Origin: Neobacillus cucumis | Lineage (GTDB): Bacteria > Bacillota > Bacilli > Bacillales_B > DSM-18226 | DNA length: 64,000 nt | NCBI RefSeq assembly: GCF_016107705.1 | Contig: NZ_JAEHGC010000008.1 | Coordinates: 1-64,000, forward strand | Reading direction: 5' to 3' | Shown: in pieces, positions 7,295 to 16,645 of the stretch | Position numbering within the stretch: the first letter of the stretch is position 1 | Layout of the letters: every line of letters begins with the position of its first letter | Position numbers and translations under genes: made by a program | The notes under the pieces: generated by a model | Told to the model about the DNA's origin: nothing | What the model saw: only the letters and a program-made list of their open reading frames with translations | Databases searched by the model: none

Positions 7295-8131
7295 GTGGAA
7301 AAGGGAGGAAATGTTCGTTCATCTTTAATTCGATTACTATGGCACAGGATTGAAGAAGATGACTTGAATGGTTTAAGTGCCCAGCTCGCCTATTTTTTTC
7401 TCCTTTCCTTGTTTCCTCTTCTTATTGTGCTTTTTACCTTACTCCCCTATATTCCGATTCCACATCAGGACGTCCTTGGTTTTATCAGAGGGTTTGCTCC
7501 TGCCGAAACGATGGATTTAATCGAGAAAAATGTGAAATATGTCATGAATCACCGAAATGGCGGTCTGCTTTCTTTTGGGATTATCGGTACGATCTGGTCA
7601 GCTTCCAATGGAATTAATGCAGTGGTCAGAGCTTTTAATAAAGCCTACAATGTGAAAGAAAATCGATCCTTCATTGTGGCAAGAGGAGTAGCCATTCTCT
7701 TAACCCTGGGAATGATCATTGTTTTTATCCTTGCGATTATTTTACCGGTTTTTGGGAGAGAAATTGGCGTATTTTTGTTTTCACAGGTAGGATTTTCGGA
7801 CGAGTTTGGTAAGATTTGGGATGCCTTAAGCTATCTTGTAAGTGCGATTATTTTGTTTTTAATTTTTACTGGCCTTTATTGGATTGCTCCGAATGTGAAA
7901 TTACGGTGCAGAAGCGCATTTCCAGGAGCGGCCTTCTCCACAATTGGCTGGATTGTCACCTCCATGGGATTACGTTTTTATGTAGGGAACTTTAGCAATT
8001 TCTCTCTGACTTATGGAAGTATTGGAGCGATTATCGTGCTGATGATTTGGCTGTATTTATCGGCTTTTATCATCGTTTTAGGCGGGGAAATCAACGCTTT
8101 TTATAGTGAAAGAAGTAAGAAAAACTGTTAA
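7295..8131 (+). CDS. YihY/BrkB family inner-membrane protein (YfkH-like)
   Basis: A 278-residue membrane protein with six predicted hydrophobic segments and the YihY family motifs: LSAQLAYFFLLSLFPLL (about 25-45), SFGIIGTIWSASNGINA (about 90) and a C-terminal YGSIGAIIVLMIWLYLSAFIIVLGGEINA. Members were once called ribonuclease BN, wrongly; they are conserved membrane proteins of unknown function. The GTG start follows GGAGGGA. It forms a pair with the YtxH-like gene. The B. subtilis counterpart would be yfkH. Confidence 0.88.
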   Translation: MEKGGNVRSSLIRLLWHRIEEDDLNGLSAQLAYFFLLSLFPLLIVLFTLLPYIPIPHQDVLGFIRGFAPAETMDLIEKNVKYVMNHRNGGLLSFGIIGTIWSASNGINAVVRAFNKAYNVKENRSFIVARGVAILLTLGMIIVFILAIILPVFGREIGVFLFSQVGFSDEFGKIWDALSYLVSAIILFLIFTGLYWIAPNVKLRCRSAFPGAAFSTIGWIVTSMGLRFYVGNFSNFSLTYGSIGAIIVLMIWLYLSAFIIVLGGEINAFYSERSKKNC

Positions 8132-8219
8132 GTTCCCCTCATTTTTCCTTTATGAAAACCGTAGAATTGTTCAAACTATGATTGGGGGTTACCTACAATT
8201 TTACCGGGAGGCTTACATC

Positions 8220-8327
8220 ATGACAAAACAAACAAAAAAAGATGGCGGAACAAAACAAAAAGGGAAGAAGAATCATCCAAAACAAAAAACTTCAGGGTCT
8301 GCAAACGGCTCGAACGGATATCACTAA
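8220..8327 (+). CDS. small basic hypothetical protein, 35 aa
   Basis: A 35-residue Lys/Gly/Asn-rich peptide (MTKQTKKDGGTKQKGKKN...) ending in SNGYH. The ATG at 8220 is preceded by GGGAGG at good distance. It is entirely hydrophilic, and its composition resembles small acid-soluble minor spore proteins, though no family is certain. A hairpin follows before the convergent ATPase gene. It lies about 90 bases after the YihY gene. Confidence 0.55.
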   Translation: MTKQTKKDGGTKQKGKKNHPKQKTSGSANGSNGYH

Positions 8328-8362
8328 GAAGCGGGAGCATTATAGTGCTTCATGGATAATGA

Positions 8363-8389
8363 AAAAAGGCCGGGGATATCACCCCGGTC
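8363..8389 (-). terminator. terminator of the P-type ATPase gene
   Basis: Stem GGCCGGGG (8368-8375) with CCCCGGTC (8382-8389). On the minus strand it is followed by TTTTTT, so it ends the ATPase transcript. On the plus strand the T-run is poor. Confidence 0.75.
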
Positions 8390-8393
8390 TTCC

Positions 8394-10310
8394 TTATGAC
8401 TTCAGAAGTCTTAAGCTATTTAGAATGACCAAAATTGTGCTTCCTTCATGGCCAATTACTCCGAATGGCAAATCAAGCAGCTGGAAAAAGTTCGAAGCAA
8501 TTAAAAGCATGATGACGGATATAGAAAAAATAACATTTTGCTTGATAATTTTATTCATTCTTTGCGAAAGGCGTACAGCCTCTGCAATCCTTGGTAAATC
8601 ATTTTTCATTAAGACAATATCTGCTGTTTCTAGCGCAACATCTGTACCTTCACCCATGGCAATTCCAACATTTGCAATGGCTAGGGCAGGGGCATCATTA
8701 ATCCCGTCACCCACCATTGCCACTGTTTTAAACTTAGTCTTTAATTCTTTCAACTGCTCTACTTTTTCTTCCGGTAAGCATTCAGCAAAAAATTGATCAA
8801 CATGACTTTCAGCGGCAATGGCGCTCGCTGTTGTTTGACTATCCCCTGTAAGCATGACAGTATAAATTCCTTTTTGTTTTAATTGATCAATGGCCATCTT
8901 AGTTTCTTCCCTGACTACATCCTTCAAGGCAATCATGGCGGAAAGAGCACCATTGATTTCAACGAAAACAAGGGTATTTCCAAGGCTGGCTAATTCTTTT
9001 GCTTTTCCATTTTCAAATGCCTCTGCCGTTTCTTTTCCTACAAAATCGGCTTTCCCAATTTTCCACTGTTCAAGGCCAATGCTTGCTTTTACACCCCAGC
9101 CGGGAAGGTCTTCAAGTGAATCAGGATGAAGAAGCTCCCGATTCAGCTGTTGTTTAGCATATTTGACAATGGCTTGTGCAAGCGGATGGTTCGAATGATT
9201 TTCAATCGAAGCCGCTTTCCATAAAAGATCTTCCCGATCCAGGCCATCATTTACAATAACCTCGGTTACCTCAGGTCTTCCTTTTGTGAGGGTTCCGGTT
9301 TTATCAAAGGCAATGGCTTCTAAAGAACTCAAATTCTCAAGATGAACCCCGCCCTTTACCAAGATTCCATGCTTCGCTCCATTAGATATGGCGGATAAGG
9401 TGGCAGGCATGATGGATGCAACCAATGCACACGGGGATGCCACCACTAACAAAATCATTGCTCTGTAAAAGGATTCATGCCAACTCCAGCCCAATAGAAA
9501 GTGAGGAATGAAAAACATCAGGATTACTACAGCTAGAACGGTCTTTACATAAGTTCCTTCGAAGCGTTCAATAAAAAGCTGGGAAGGAGATTTTTCGCTT
9601 TGTGCTGATTGAACAAGCTGAATGATTTTCTGAAAAAGGGTGTCACTGCTTGCTTTGGTCACTTGAACCGTAATGGAACCTGTTAGATTAACCGTTCCCG
9701 CAAAGACTTCCTCCTGGTCTCCTTTCGAAACGGGCATCGATTCTCCTGTGATGGCAGCTTCGTCAATATTGGTTTTTCCCTTTACAATCATTCCGTCTGA
9801 AGGGATCCGCTCGCCGGGTTTCACAAGAATCTGATCCCCTACCTGCAGCTCAGAGGTTGGAATTCTTTTTTCGATCCCGTTCTGAATGAGGAGGGCTTCT
9901 TCAGGCTGAAGTTCCATTAATGAAGAAATTTCTTTATGGCTCTTATTCATCGTATAGGTTTCTAAAGCACCACTGACGGCAAAAATAAAGATTAACACGG
10001 CTCCTTCTGTCCAGTAGCCAATAATCGCTGAACCGATTGCAGCAAAAATCATCAGCATTTCGACATTTAGTTCTTTATTCTCATAGGTTTCCTCAATCCC
10101 TTCTTTGGCCTTGGCAAAGCCTCCAATCACAAAAGCAAGCAAATAAGCGATGATGGAATCCACTTCGTTACCGTATTTATCAAACAGCCATCCTGCTGCA
10201 ATTAAAAGTCCGCTCACCGCAGCAGCAATCAGCTCTGCATGCGGCTTAATTTTTTCAATAAGAGAAACCTTTTGTATTCTGTGTGTAAGTGATTTCGCTT
10301 CTGAACTCAT
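8394..10310 (-). CDS. heavy-metal P1B-type ATPase (ZosA-like)
   Basis: A 638-residue metal-transporting P-type ATPase. Visible motifs are the A-domain TGES (ITGESMPV), phosphorylation site DKTGT, HP locus SNHPLA and hinge GDGINDAPA. The membrane metal motif is SPC (VVASPCALVA) rather than the usual CPC, and there is no N-terminal metal-binding domain. Both traits, and the length, match B. subtilis ZosA, a PerR-controlled zinc ATPase. No clear PerR box was seen upstream. The ATG at 10310 follows GGAGGGGG. Zn2+/Cd2+ is the likely substrate class, by family inference. Confidence 0.85.
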   Translation of the reverse strand: MSSEAKSLTHRIQKVSLIEKIKPHAELIAAAVSGLLIAAGWLFDKYGNEVDSIIAYLLAFVIGGFAKAKEGIEETYENKELNVEMLMIFAAIGSAIIGYWTEGAVLIFIFAVSGALETYTMNKSHKEISSLMELQPEEALLIQNGIEKRIPTSELQVGDQILVKPGERIPSDGMIVKGKTNIDEAAITGESMPVSKGDQEEVFAGTVNLTGSITVQVTKASSDTLFQKIIQLVQSAQSEKSPSQLFIERFEGTYVKTVLAVVILMFFIPHFLLGWSWHESFYRAMILLVVASPCALVASIMPATLSAISNGAKHGILVKGGVHLENLSSLEAIAFDKTGTLTKGRPEVTEVIVNDGLDREDLLWKAASIENHSNHPLAQAIVKYAKQQLNRELLHPDSLEDLPGWGVKASIGLEQWKIGKADFVGKETAEAFENGKAKELASLGNTLVFVEINGALSAMIALKDVVREETKMAIDQLKQKGIYTVMLTGDSQTTASAIAAESHVDQFFAECLPEEKVEQLKELKTKFKTVAMVGDGINDAPALAIANVGIAMGEGTDVALETADIVLMKNDLPRIAEAVRLSQRMNKIIKQNVIFSISVIMLLIASNFFQLLDLPFGVIGHEGSTILVILNSLRLLKS

Positions 10311-10423
10311 CTTTTCCCCCTCCATAATCAGGATCAATATTTTTCTTTATATAAATTTCTAGTCCTAGCTTACCAGTGCTTCTGTTTTTCTTAATGAGAA
10401 GAATAATCAAACTCAGCACCCTT

Positions 10424-10458
10424 AAAAAACACGAAAGCTGTCATCGAATGATGACAGC
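10424..10458 (-). terminator. terminator of the MFS gene
   Basis: A 9-bp perfect stem GCTGTCATC / GATGACAGC (10437-10445, 10450-10458) with loop GAAT. On the minus strand it is followed by a six-T run. Confidence 0.8.
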
Positions 10459-10560
10459 GAACATTTATTTTTTAAGGTTATCCTATATTTATTTTATTTT
10501 ACCACATATTCTATGCGTCGGATATGTATTTGCTCCGTGAAAAATAGGAAGATTCGTTCC

Positions 10561-11739
10561 TTAATTTTTTTGGCCTTCCAGCATCGGAACGGTTCTTTTT
10601 CCAAAAAGATAAATAATCAGGGATAGAACAAGGAGCATCGTACTAATAATATAGAAGAAATTAACGTTTTGGAAAAATTGGATAAACAGGCCGCCAATGA
10701 TCGGGCCGCTCAAGCTTCCCAAGCTGAAAAAGATTCCGCATAACAAATTTCCTGTTGCTAAAAGGTTTTTTGGAACCAGGTCTGTCATAAAGCTAATTCC
10801 GAGAGAGAACGTGGAACCGACAGCCATTCCGGAAAAAAGAAAACATATAAATAGGCCAATTAAGGAATGCTCTAGGAAGCTTGCGACAGTAAAACTTAAA
10901 AACCCCAAAAATAGAACGGTGATTAACACATTTCTCCGTCCATAGTGGTCACTTATCATTCCTAAAGGAAGTTGGGTCACAATACTGCCGATGGCAAATC
11001 CCGATAACACAATGGAAACACTGGCCACATTGATATCCGTCCGCAAGGCATATACGGGAAAACTGCCGTTTAAGGATGATTCTAAGAAACCATATGAAAA
11101 GGGCGGTAAAAAGGCAACCCAGCCATATTTCAATGCCTGGCTAAACCGTTTAATCGTTCTTAAAAAGGAATTGATTCCTGCATCCTGTTCAGGGTATTCA
11201 TTCTTTAGAGCCAGTAAAAAGAACCAACCAATCAAGCAAAGGACCGACGAAACGATGAACGGAAGAGACTGATGGATGTTCACCAATGGGGTCATCAGTG
11301 GACCAGCTGCAAAGCCAATTCCGAAAAATAATCCATACAAGGCAACGTTTCTTCCACGTTTATTGAGTGGTGAGGAAGAAGTAATCCAGGTTTGGGTGGC
11401 AAAATGGAGCGAGTGGTCGCCGATTCCAATCAGTAAACGCAAAACAAACCAAAACCAAAATGATTGCCAAACGGGAAAAAGGGCGAGTGCGGCAACGACT
11501 ATTCCTCCTCCTATTAAAATCACCGGTTTGTACCCATACTTTCGTAAAGGCATCTCCATAAAAGGAGAGACGAGGAGAATTCCAATATAAAGTGCTGTGG
11601 CATTTAGTCCGTTTAATGAAGAAGAAACACCACTTTTTTCAAAGATTACCGCAATTAGAGGCAGCAGCATTCCTTGAGAAAACCCGGAAATGGCAACAAT
11701 ACTAACTAAAATCGAAAAATGAAAATGATTTTTTTGCAT
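10561..11739 (-). CDS. MFS transporter (YfkF-like)
   Basis: A 392-residue major facilitator with twelve hydrophobic segments. The MFS loop 2-3 motif appears as FMEMPLRKYGYKP, and its second-half equivalent as PLGMISDHYGRRN (about 250). The position beside a ChaA/YfkE antiporter suggests it corresponds to B. subtilis yfkF. It is divergent from chaA, with 188 bases between. No substrate can be inferred. It has its own terminator downstream. Confidence 0.82.
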   Translation of the reverse strand: MQKNHFHFSILVSIVAISGFSQGMLLPLIAVIFEKSGVSSSLNGLNATALYIGILLVSPFMEMPLRKYGYKPVILIGGGIVVAALALFPVWQSFWFWFVLRLLIGIGDHSLHFATQTWITSSSPLNKRGRNVALYGLFFGIGFAAGPLMTPLVNIHQSLPFIVSSVLCLIGWFFLLALKNEYPEQDAGINSFLRTIKRFSQALKYGWVAFLPPFSYGFLESSLNGSFPVYALRTDINVASVSIVLSGFAIGSIVTQLPLGMISDHYGRRNVLITVLFLGFLSFTVASFLEHSLIGLFICFLFSGMAVGSTFSLGISFMTDLVPKNLLATGNLLCGIFFSLGSLSGPIIGGLFIQFFQNVNFFYIISTMLLVLSLIIYLFGKRTVPMLEGQKN

Positions 11740-11927
11740 AAAATTAACCTCTTACTTACTATTCTGAAATATCGTATCTAAATGATGGTAACGAGAAAAT
11801 CCAGTATTTGCAAGCAAAAAATTTATCGAAACTTTTAATAAGCTGTAAAATAGTGTATTCTCATTGATGGGGTTTTTTACAGGAAAATAGTGGTATGTGC
11901 GGAAAAAATTAGACCGGAGGGAACGCC

Positions 11928-12986
11928 GTGACAAATAAAATATTTATGCTTATGACATTCATTGGAGTGCCACTTTCAATTATTGGCACACTATTACATT
12001 GGTCTAGTATCCTTTTATTTATTATTTATTGTTTAACGATTATTGCACTGGCAAGCTATATGGGCAGAGCCACTGAAAGTTTGGCGATTGTGGCTGGACC
12101 ACGAATTGGCGGCCTCTTAAATGCAACCTTTGGTAATGCAGTTGAGTTAATTATTTCAATCTTTTCCTTAAAGGCCGGGCTTGTTGGGATTGTTCTTGCT
12201 TCGCTAACGGGTTCCGTATTAGGGAATCTGCTCCTAGTTGCCGGATTATCCTTTTTTGTCGGCGGTCTTAAATACAAACGTCAGGAATTTAATATTTACG
12301 ATGCCCGTCATAATTCCGGACTCTTGATGTTTGCAGTGATGATTGCTTTTGTCATTCCAGAAGTTTTTTCGATGAACATGAATGAAGACAAAAAACTGAC
12401 ATTAAGCGTTGGAATTTCGATTATCCTGATTATCCTTTATTTAGCTGCATTATTTTTCAAGCTCGTTACGCATCGGGGAGTTTATCAACATGATAGTGAA
12501 AATATTGTTCATGATGAAGAGGATCCGGAATGGGGAAAAGGAAAAGCGATTGCTGTTTTAGCCATTGCCACTGTTGCGGTTGCCTATATCTCTGAGCATC
12601 TTGTCCATACCTTTGAGGTTGTGGCGGAATCCTTTGGCTGGACAGAGATGTTCATTGGAATTATCATCGTTGCGATTGTTGGAAATGCAGCAGAGCATGC
12701 TTCAGCTGTTTTAATGGCTTTTAAAAATAAAATGGATATTGCAGTAGAAATCGCAATCGGCTCAACACTACAGGTTGCGATGTTTGTTCTTCCTGTTCTG
12801 GTTATTATCTCGCTGTTCTTTGAAACCTCGATGCCGCTCTTATTTAGCTGGCAGGAGCTCATTGCAATGGTCTCATCCGTCTTGCTAATGGTCGTGATCT
12901 CCAATGATGGGGAATCCAACTGGTTCGAAGGATTGACCCTAATCGCCGCCTACGTGATATTGGGGATTGGATTTTTCCTTCTTTAA
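11928..12986 (+). CDS. chaA: calcium/proton antiporter ChaA (YfkE-like)
   Basis: A 352-residue CaCA-superfamily exchanger with about eleven membrane helices. The two alpha-repeats carry the acidic signature: GNAVELIISIFSL (about 67) and GNAAEHASAVLMAF (about 250). These hold the ion-binding glutamates. It exports Ca2+ in exchange for protons; B. subtilis YfkE is the structurally known homologue. The GTG start follows GGAGGG. Downstream come two hairpins, the second a strong terminator. Confidence 0.92.
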   Translation: MTNKIFMLMTFIGVPLSIIGTLLHWSSILLFIIYCLTIIALASYMGRATESLAIVAGPRIGGLLNATFGNAVELIISIFSLKAGLVGIVLASLTGSVLGNLLLVAGLSFFVGGLKYKRQEFNIYDARHNSGLLMFAVMIAFVIPEVFSMNMNEDKKLTLSVGISIILIILYLAALFFKLVTHRGVYQHDSENIVHDEEDPEWGKGKAIAVLAIATVAVAYISEHLVHTFEVVAESFGWTEMFIGIIIVAIVGNAAEHASAVLMAFKNKMDIAVEIAIGSTLQVAMFVLPVLVIISLFFETSMPLLFSWQELIAMVSSVLLMVVISNDGESNWFEGLTLIAAYVILGIGFFLL

Positions 12987-12995
12987 TAAAGAAAA

Positions 12996-13092
12996 CTCGC
13001 CGATTGGCGAGCCCTAATGGAAGACAGAGGAGTAGTTGCACTTTCTTACCAGCCAGGAAAGACTCTAAGTCAAATGACTTAGAGTCTTCTTT
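12996..13092 (+). terminator. two hairpins after chaA, the second a strong terminator
   Basis: The first hairpin is CTCGCC (12996-13001) with GGCGAG (13006-13011) and no T-run. The second is a perfect 12-bp stem (13061-13072 with 13075-13086) followed by TCTTCTTTTT. The ~50 bases between have no ORF and do not match a riboswitch I know. Confidence 0.8.
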
Positions 13093-13528
13093 TTACTAAA
13101 TTCTCATGTACGGGTAATTCACGCTTCATGTGCTATAGTGACAATTTAAATTAGGCTAAAATCAATCTCGCTTTTCAATGGGACCATCAATCACCAACCT
13201 TCATGTTAGTTAAGAACGAACCTGAAAAAAACACGAGTGTTGAAATTTCATATAAGTCGGGGATCCCAACCTCCTTAAATGATAATTGGTTAGCAGATTG
13301 ATTGCTGCCCTCCTTTATTAAAAGGTTAAGTTTATTATAATTGAATGATTGAATTTTGTAAATGTTCTGATTATTACATTTTTGTGTCATTTCTTTAAAA
13401 ACGGTCAAAAATTAACAGGAATTCAGAGGCTTGACAAGAAATTATTTTTCGAAAGGGATAATATTTGGGAACTCCGAAAAAACTATGAGCAGACGGTTTA
13501 ATGCGATATGTTGAAAGGAGTTTTTTTA
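13093..13528. other. gene-poor intergenic region before yfkD
   Basis: About 435 AT-rich bases with no supported gene. On the minus strand there are two good Shine-Dalgarno-like sequences (AGGAGGTT near 13270 and AAAGGAGG near 13312) but no convincing frame behind them, possibly decayed sequence. TTGACA (13431) and GATAAT (13457) are 20 bases apart, too far for a standard sigma-A promoter. Confidence 0.4.
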
Positions 13529-14338
13529 GTGAAAAAATTTGCCCCTGTCCTTATGTCAATGCTATTAATCATGACAATTTTGCCAACTGCTTTTGCTGAA
13601 AAAGCTGCGGTGAAAAGAGAGGCAGTTAAATATGCTGTCCCATCTTCTGTTCGAAATATCTCAAAGGAAAATACTTATCCGAATTCGACACAGGATTTGC
13701 CGCTTTTACAGCCAAGTGATTTGACAAAGAAATTAATTGACTCTTCGAAGGTAAAGATTCAAAATCCTGATTTGATTCGCATGCTTAATGAGTCCAGCAT
13801 TAATAGTACTCCATTTGCGATTGGCTATCGTGCCATCGTTTATTTAGGGCAATGGCCGCTGAACTATGAGTCAACGGAAACCTCGCCGAATTGGGAGTAT
13901 CAAAAAATCAATACCAACTTTTTTGATAATCGTGGCGGCAAGGCACCCTACAAGATTCACTATGTCCAAGAATCGCAAAAAATCGTCCGTGGCGGTTTGA
14001 CCTCTAAAATCCCGGATGCAGAAATGGTTAAGAAAATGATGCTGCTCACGGCGATGGAGAAAACCCGACTGCCACTTGCGTTTGAAACGGTTATTGGCGG
14101 TGGAACGAAAAATGATCATGTTTATAACATTCCAGCTAACCGCTTAGGCTATTTATTTGCTTATGCACCAGGGGTAAGTGAAAAAGGGAAGGTTACGTAC
14201 GGGGAAGTCTATCTCATGTTAAAAGGAAATAAAAAGTTTATTGTTGTTAAAAATGTTACCTCTCAGGGCATTGGCGCATGGATTCCGGTTCAAGATTTTG
14301 TATCTTTTGGGTTCATAGCACCTGAACACCCACGTTGA
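13529..14338 (+). CDS. yfkD: YfkD-family exported protein
   Basis: A 269-residue protein with a clear Sec signal peptide (basic start VKKFAP, hydrophobic VLMSMLLIMTILPTAFA, cleavage after AFA). The rest is soluble, consistent with an extracytoplasmic protein, and resembles B. subtilis YfkD, of unknown function. The GTG at 13529 follows AAAGGAG; a start seven codons upstream has no RBS. It is followed by a terminator and lies in the yfk-like block, as in B. subtilis. Confidence 0.8.
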   Translation: MKKFAPVLMSMLLIMTILPTAFAEKAAVKREAVKYAVPSSVRNISKENTYPNSTQDLPLLQPSDLTKKLIDSSKVKIQNPDLIRMLNESSINSTPFAIGYRAIVYLGQWPLNYESTETSPNWEYQKINTNFFDNRGGKAPYKIHYVQESQKIVRGGLTSKIPDAEMVKKMMLLTAMEKTRLPLAFETVIGGGTKNDHVYNIPANRLGYLFAYAPGVSEKGKVTYGEVYLMLKGNKKFIVVKNVTSQGIGAWIPVQDFVSFGFIAPEHPR

Positions 14339-14350
14339 TTTTGCACAGGA

Positions 14351-14385
14351 GACTCCTACAGATTGGTTCGGTAGGGGTCTTTTTT
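14351..14385 (+). terminator. terminator after yfkD
   Basis: A 9-bp stem GACTCCTAC / GTAGGGGTC with one G-T pair, then TTTTTT. Confidence 0.85.
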
Positions 14386-14451
14386 ATAAAAAATTGCAAA
14401 ACAGTGTTTTTTTCGGTAGGATATAAACGTTATGAAAGGAGAGAAAACGAT

Positions 14452-14649
14452 TTGGGTAGTCCTGTACAAGATAAAAATCTGCAAGTGACCTTTTTAAAAC
14501 AACGATTAAATATGTTTCTTGATGTGTTAGATGCAATTGATCCGGAAGATACGGATCTTGAGGATATTGACCGCTTACTTTCCATGCTCGATGATATGGA
14601 ATCAAAATGCCGAGAATTCAATAATCGTGAAACGAATGAGTCTGTTTAA
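14452..14649 (+). CDS. SE1561 family protein, 65 aa
   Basis: A 65-residue acidic helical protein beginning MGSPVQDKNLQVTFLKQRL and containing the run DVLDAIDPEDTDLEDIDRLLSML. This matches the short 'SE1561 family' proteins of Bacillales, which have no known function. The TTG start at 14452 follows AAAGGAGAG. The frame is open further upstream but has no RBS there. It is a monocistronic unit with a terminator just behind it. Confidence 0.75.
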   Translation: MGSPVQDKNLQVTFLKQRLNMFLDVLDAIDPEDTDLEDIDRLLSMLDDMESKCREFNNRETNESV

Positions 14650-14670
14650 TAGCAGGCTCATTTTTATATG
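14635..14670 (+). terminator. terminator after SE1561-family gene
   Basis: GAGTCTG pairs with CAGGCTC, followed by ATTTTTAT; the left arm overlaps the last codons. Confidence 0.7.
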
Positions 14671-14820
14671 GCTTTTAAGCGATTTACCGCATAATACCAA
14701 GTAACCGATTTCAAGCTTATCCTTTAATTCTAGGGCGTTTAGGAGTATAATGGATTCCGTCGAATAGTTATAAAATTAAAAAAGATAAATCAGTGGGACA
14801 AAGGGAAAGGGGTACTCGAA

Positions 14821-16365
14821 TTGAATATTGAAAAATTTCAAGAAAGCATGTACAAGCTAGTTGTAGAAACTTCTACGAAACTTCCAAAAGACGTTCGCCG
14901 TGCAGTAAAAGCTGCCAAGGAACAGGAAAATGCAGGTACAAGTGCCGCAATGAGCCTTGCAACGATTACGAACAATATTAAAATGGCGGATGATCAAGTT
15001 TCACCAATTTGCCAAGATACTGGTCTTCCTACCTTTAAAATTAAAACTCCTGTTGGGGTGAACCAACTAGAATTAAAAGAAGCGATTCGCAATGCGATTG
15101 TTTTAGCGACAAAAGAAGCAAAATTACGTCCAAACTCTGTTGATTCCTTAACAGGTAAAAACAGCGGTGACAATCTTGGTGCAGGCTTACCAGTCATCAA
15201 GTTTGATCAATGGGAAAAAGATTATATTGATGTGCGCTTGATCTTAAAGGGCGGTGGCTGTGAAAATAAAAACATCCAATACAGCCTTCCATGTGAACTT
15301 GAAGGCCTAGGCCGTGCCGGTCGTGACCTTGATGGTATCCGCAAATGTATCATGCATTCTGTTTACCAAGCACAAGGACAAGGCTGCAGTGCCGGCTTTA
15401 TCGGTGTAGGTATCGGCGGCGACCGTTCTTCCGGCTATGATCTAGCTAAAGAACAGTTATTCCGTTCAGTTGAAGATGTAAATCCGAACGAAGATCTTCG
15501 TAAGTTAGAAGAATACGTTATGGAAAATGCAAATAAACTTGGCATCGGTACAATGGGCTTCGGCGGCGAGGCAACTCTTCTAGGTTGTAAAATCGGCGTG
15601 ATGAACCGTATTCCTGCCAGCTTCTATGTTTCTGTTGCTTATAACTGTTGGGCATTCCGCCGCATGGGTGTTGCAGTAAATCCTGAAACAGGGGAAATCA
15701 ATGAATGGATGTACCAAGATGGAGAATTCATTGATTTTGCTGCGACTGAGGCTGAAAAGGAAACTGCTGCAGCTAAATCTGAAGACGTAATTACGTTAAC
15801 AGCACCAATCACAGAAGAGCAAATCCGCGATTTGAAGGTTGGCGACGTGGTTCAAATTACGGGAATGATGTATACTGGCCGTGATGCAATTCACAAACAT
15901 TTAATGGATCACGATGCACCAGTTGATTTAAATGGACAAGTCATTTACCACTGTGGACCTGTTATGCAAAAAGACGAAGCAGGTGAGTGGCATGTGAAGG
16001 CTGCTGGCCCAACAACAAGTATTCGTGAGGAGCCTTACCAAGGTGATATCATGAAGAAGTTCGGTATTCGTGCCGTTATCGGTAAAGGCGGTATGGGTCC
16101 AAAAACTTTGGCTGCATTAGAAGAGCATGGTGGTGTGTACTTAAATGCCATCGGCGGCGCGGCTCAGTATTATGCAGATTGTATTAAGTCTGTTGAAGGT
16201 GTTGACCTTATGGAATTTGGTATTCCAGAAGCGATGTGGCACCTTAAGGTTGAAGGGTTCACTGCTGTTGTAACGATGGACTCTCACGGTAACAGCTTGC
16301 ATGCTGATGTGGATAAGTCTTCATTGGAAAAATTAGCTCAGTTTAAGGAACCGGTTTTTAAATAA
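14821..16365 (+). CDS. fumA: class I (Fe-S) fumarate hydratase
   Basis: A 514-residue single-chain class I fumarase that interconverts fumarate and malate in the TCA cycle using a [4Fe-4S] cluster. The N-terminal alpha domain holds SPICQDTGLPTF and KGGGCENKN cysteines plus QGQGCSAGFIG. The C-terminal beta domain has the GRDAIHKH and GPTTSIR motifs and AVIGKGGMG. Both halves are present, so it is full length. The TTG start follows AAAGGGG. It is monocistronic with a strong terminator. Such enzymes are oxygen-sensitive; whether a class II FumC is also encoded cannot be seen here. Confidence 0.93.
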   Translation: MNIEKFQESMYKLVVETSTKLPKDVRRAVKAAKEQENAGTSAAMSLATITNNIKMADDQVSPICQDTGLPTFKIKTPVGVNQLELKEAIRNAIVLATKEAKLRPNSVDSLTGKNSGDNLGAGLPVIKFDQWEKDYIDVRLILKGGGCENKNIQYSLPCELEGLGRAGRDLDGIRKCIMHSVYQAQGQGCSAGFIGVGIGGDRSSGYDLAKEQLFRSVEDVNPNEDLRKLEEYVMENANKLGIGTMGFGGEATLLGCKIGVMNRIPASFYVSVAYNCWAFRRMGVAVNPETGEINEWMYQDGEFIDFAATEAEKETAAAKSEDVITLTAPITEEQIRDLKVGDVVQITGMMYTGRDAIHKHLMDHDAPVDLNGQVIYHCGPVMQKDEAGEWHVKAAGPTTSIREEPYQGDIMKKFGIRAVIGKGGMGPKTLAALEEHGGVYLNAIGGAAQYYADCIKSVEGVDLMEFGIPEAMWHLKVEGFTAVVTMDSHGNSLHADVDKSSLEKLAQFKEPVFK

Positions 16366-16378
16366 TTGTGTATTTGAC

Positions 16379-16407
16379 GGGATAGGCGCTTGCGCTTATC
16401 CCTTTTT
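16379..16407 (+). terminator. terminator after fumA
   Basis: GGGATAGGCGC pairs with GCGCTTATCCC across a TT turn, with one G-T pair, then TTTTT. Confidence 0.85.
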
Positions 16408-16440
16408 CATTGGGGCCGAGTACTCCGGTTTGGCGGAAAT

Positions 16441-16560
16441 TGTTGATATCCTGCTAAAAAGTGTTGATATTTGCTGGAAAAGTGTCGATATCTTTAAAGA
16501 AAGTGTTGATATATTCCAAAAAATGTTGATATCCTTCCAAAAAGTGTTGATAAAATAAAA
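16441..16560. repeat. 21-bp tandem repeat, five full copies and one partial
   Basis: Copies start at 16441, 16462, 16483, 16504, 16524 and 16545, each beginning TGTTGATAT or TGTCGATAT and ending in an A-rich AAAAG. Four copies are 21 bp and one is 20 bp. They lie between the fumA terminator and the NERD gene. One frame reads a seven-residue period ending SVDI through the first four copies, without a start codon or RBS. Confidence 0.9.
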
Positions 16561-16645
16561 TAGTCAAAAATTTGTCTAATTTTCAAAGAAAAAAATACCC
16601 CAAATTTCGCTAAAATTAAACTCAAAAGACAAAGGAGTGATATTT

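Noticed and set aside
12996..13092. A riboswitch between the two hairpins after chaA
   Set aside because: No match to lysine, yybP-ykoY, fluoride or guanidine aptamer cores, and no gene follows in the right position.
13187..13408. 73-codon minus-strand open frame between chaA and yfkD
   Set aside because: No ribosome binding site at its start, unusual composition and no recognisable pattern. Kept only as an intergenic region.
16384..16560. The open frame through the 21-bp repeats as a repeat-protein gene
   Set aside because: No ATG, GTG or TTG start with RBS, and the 20-bp copy breaks the seven-residue period.
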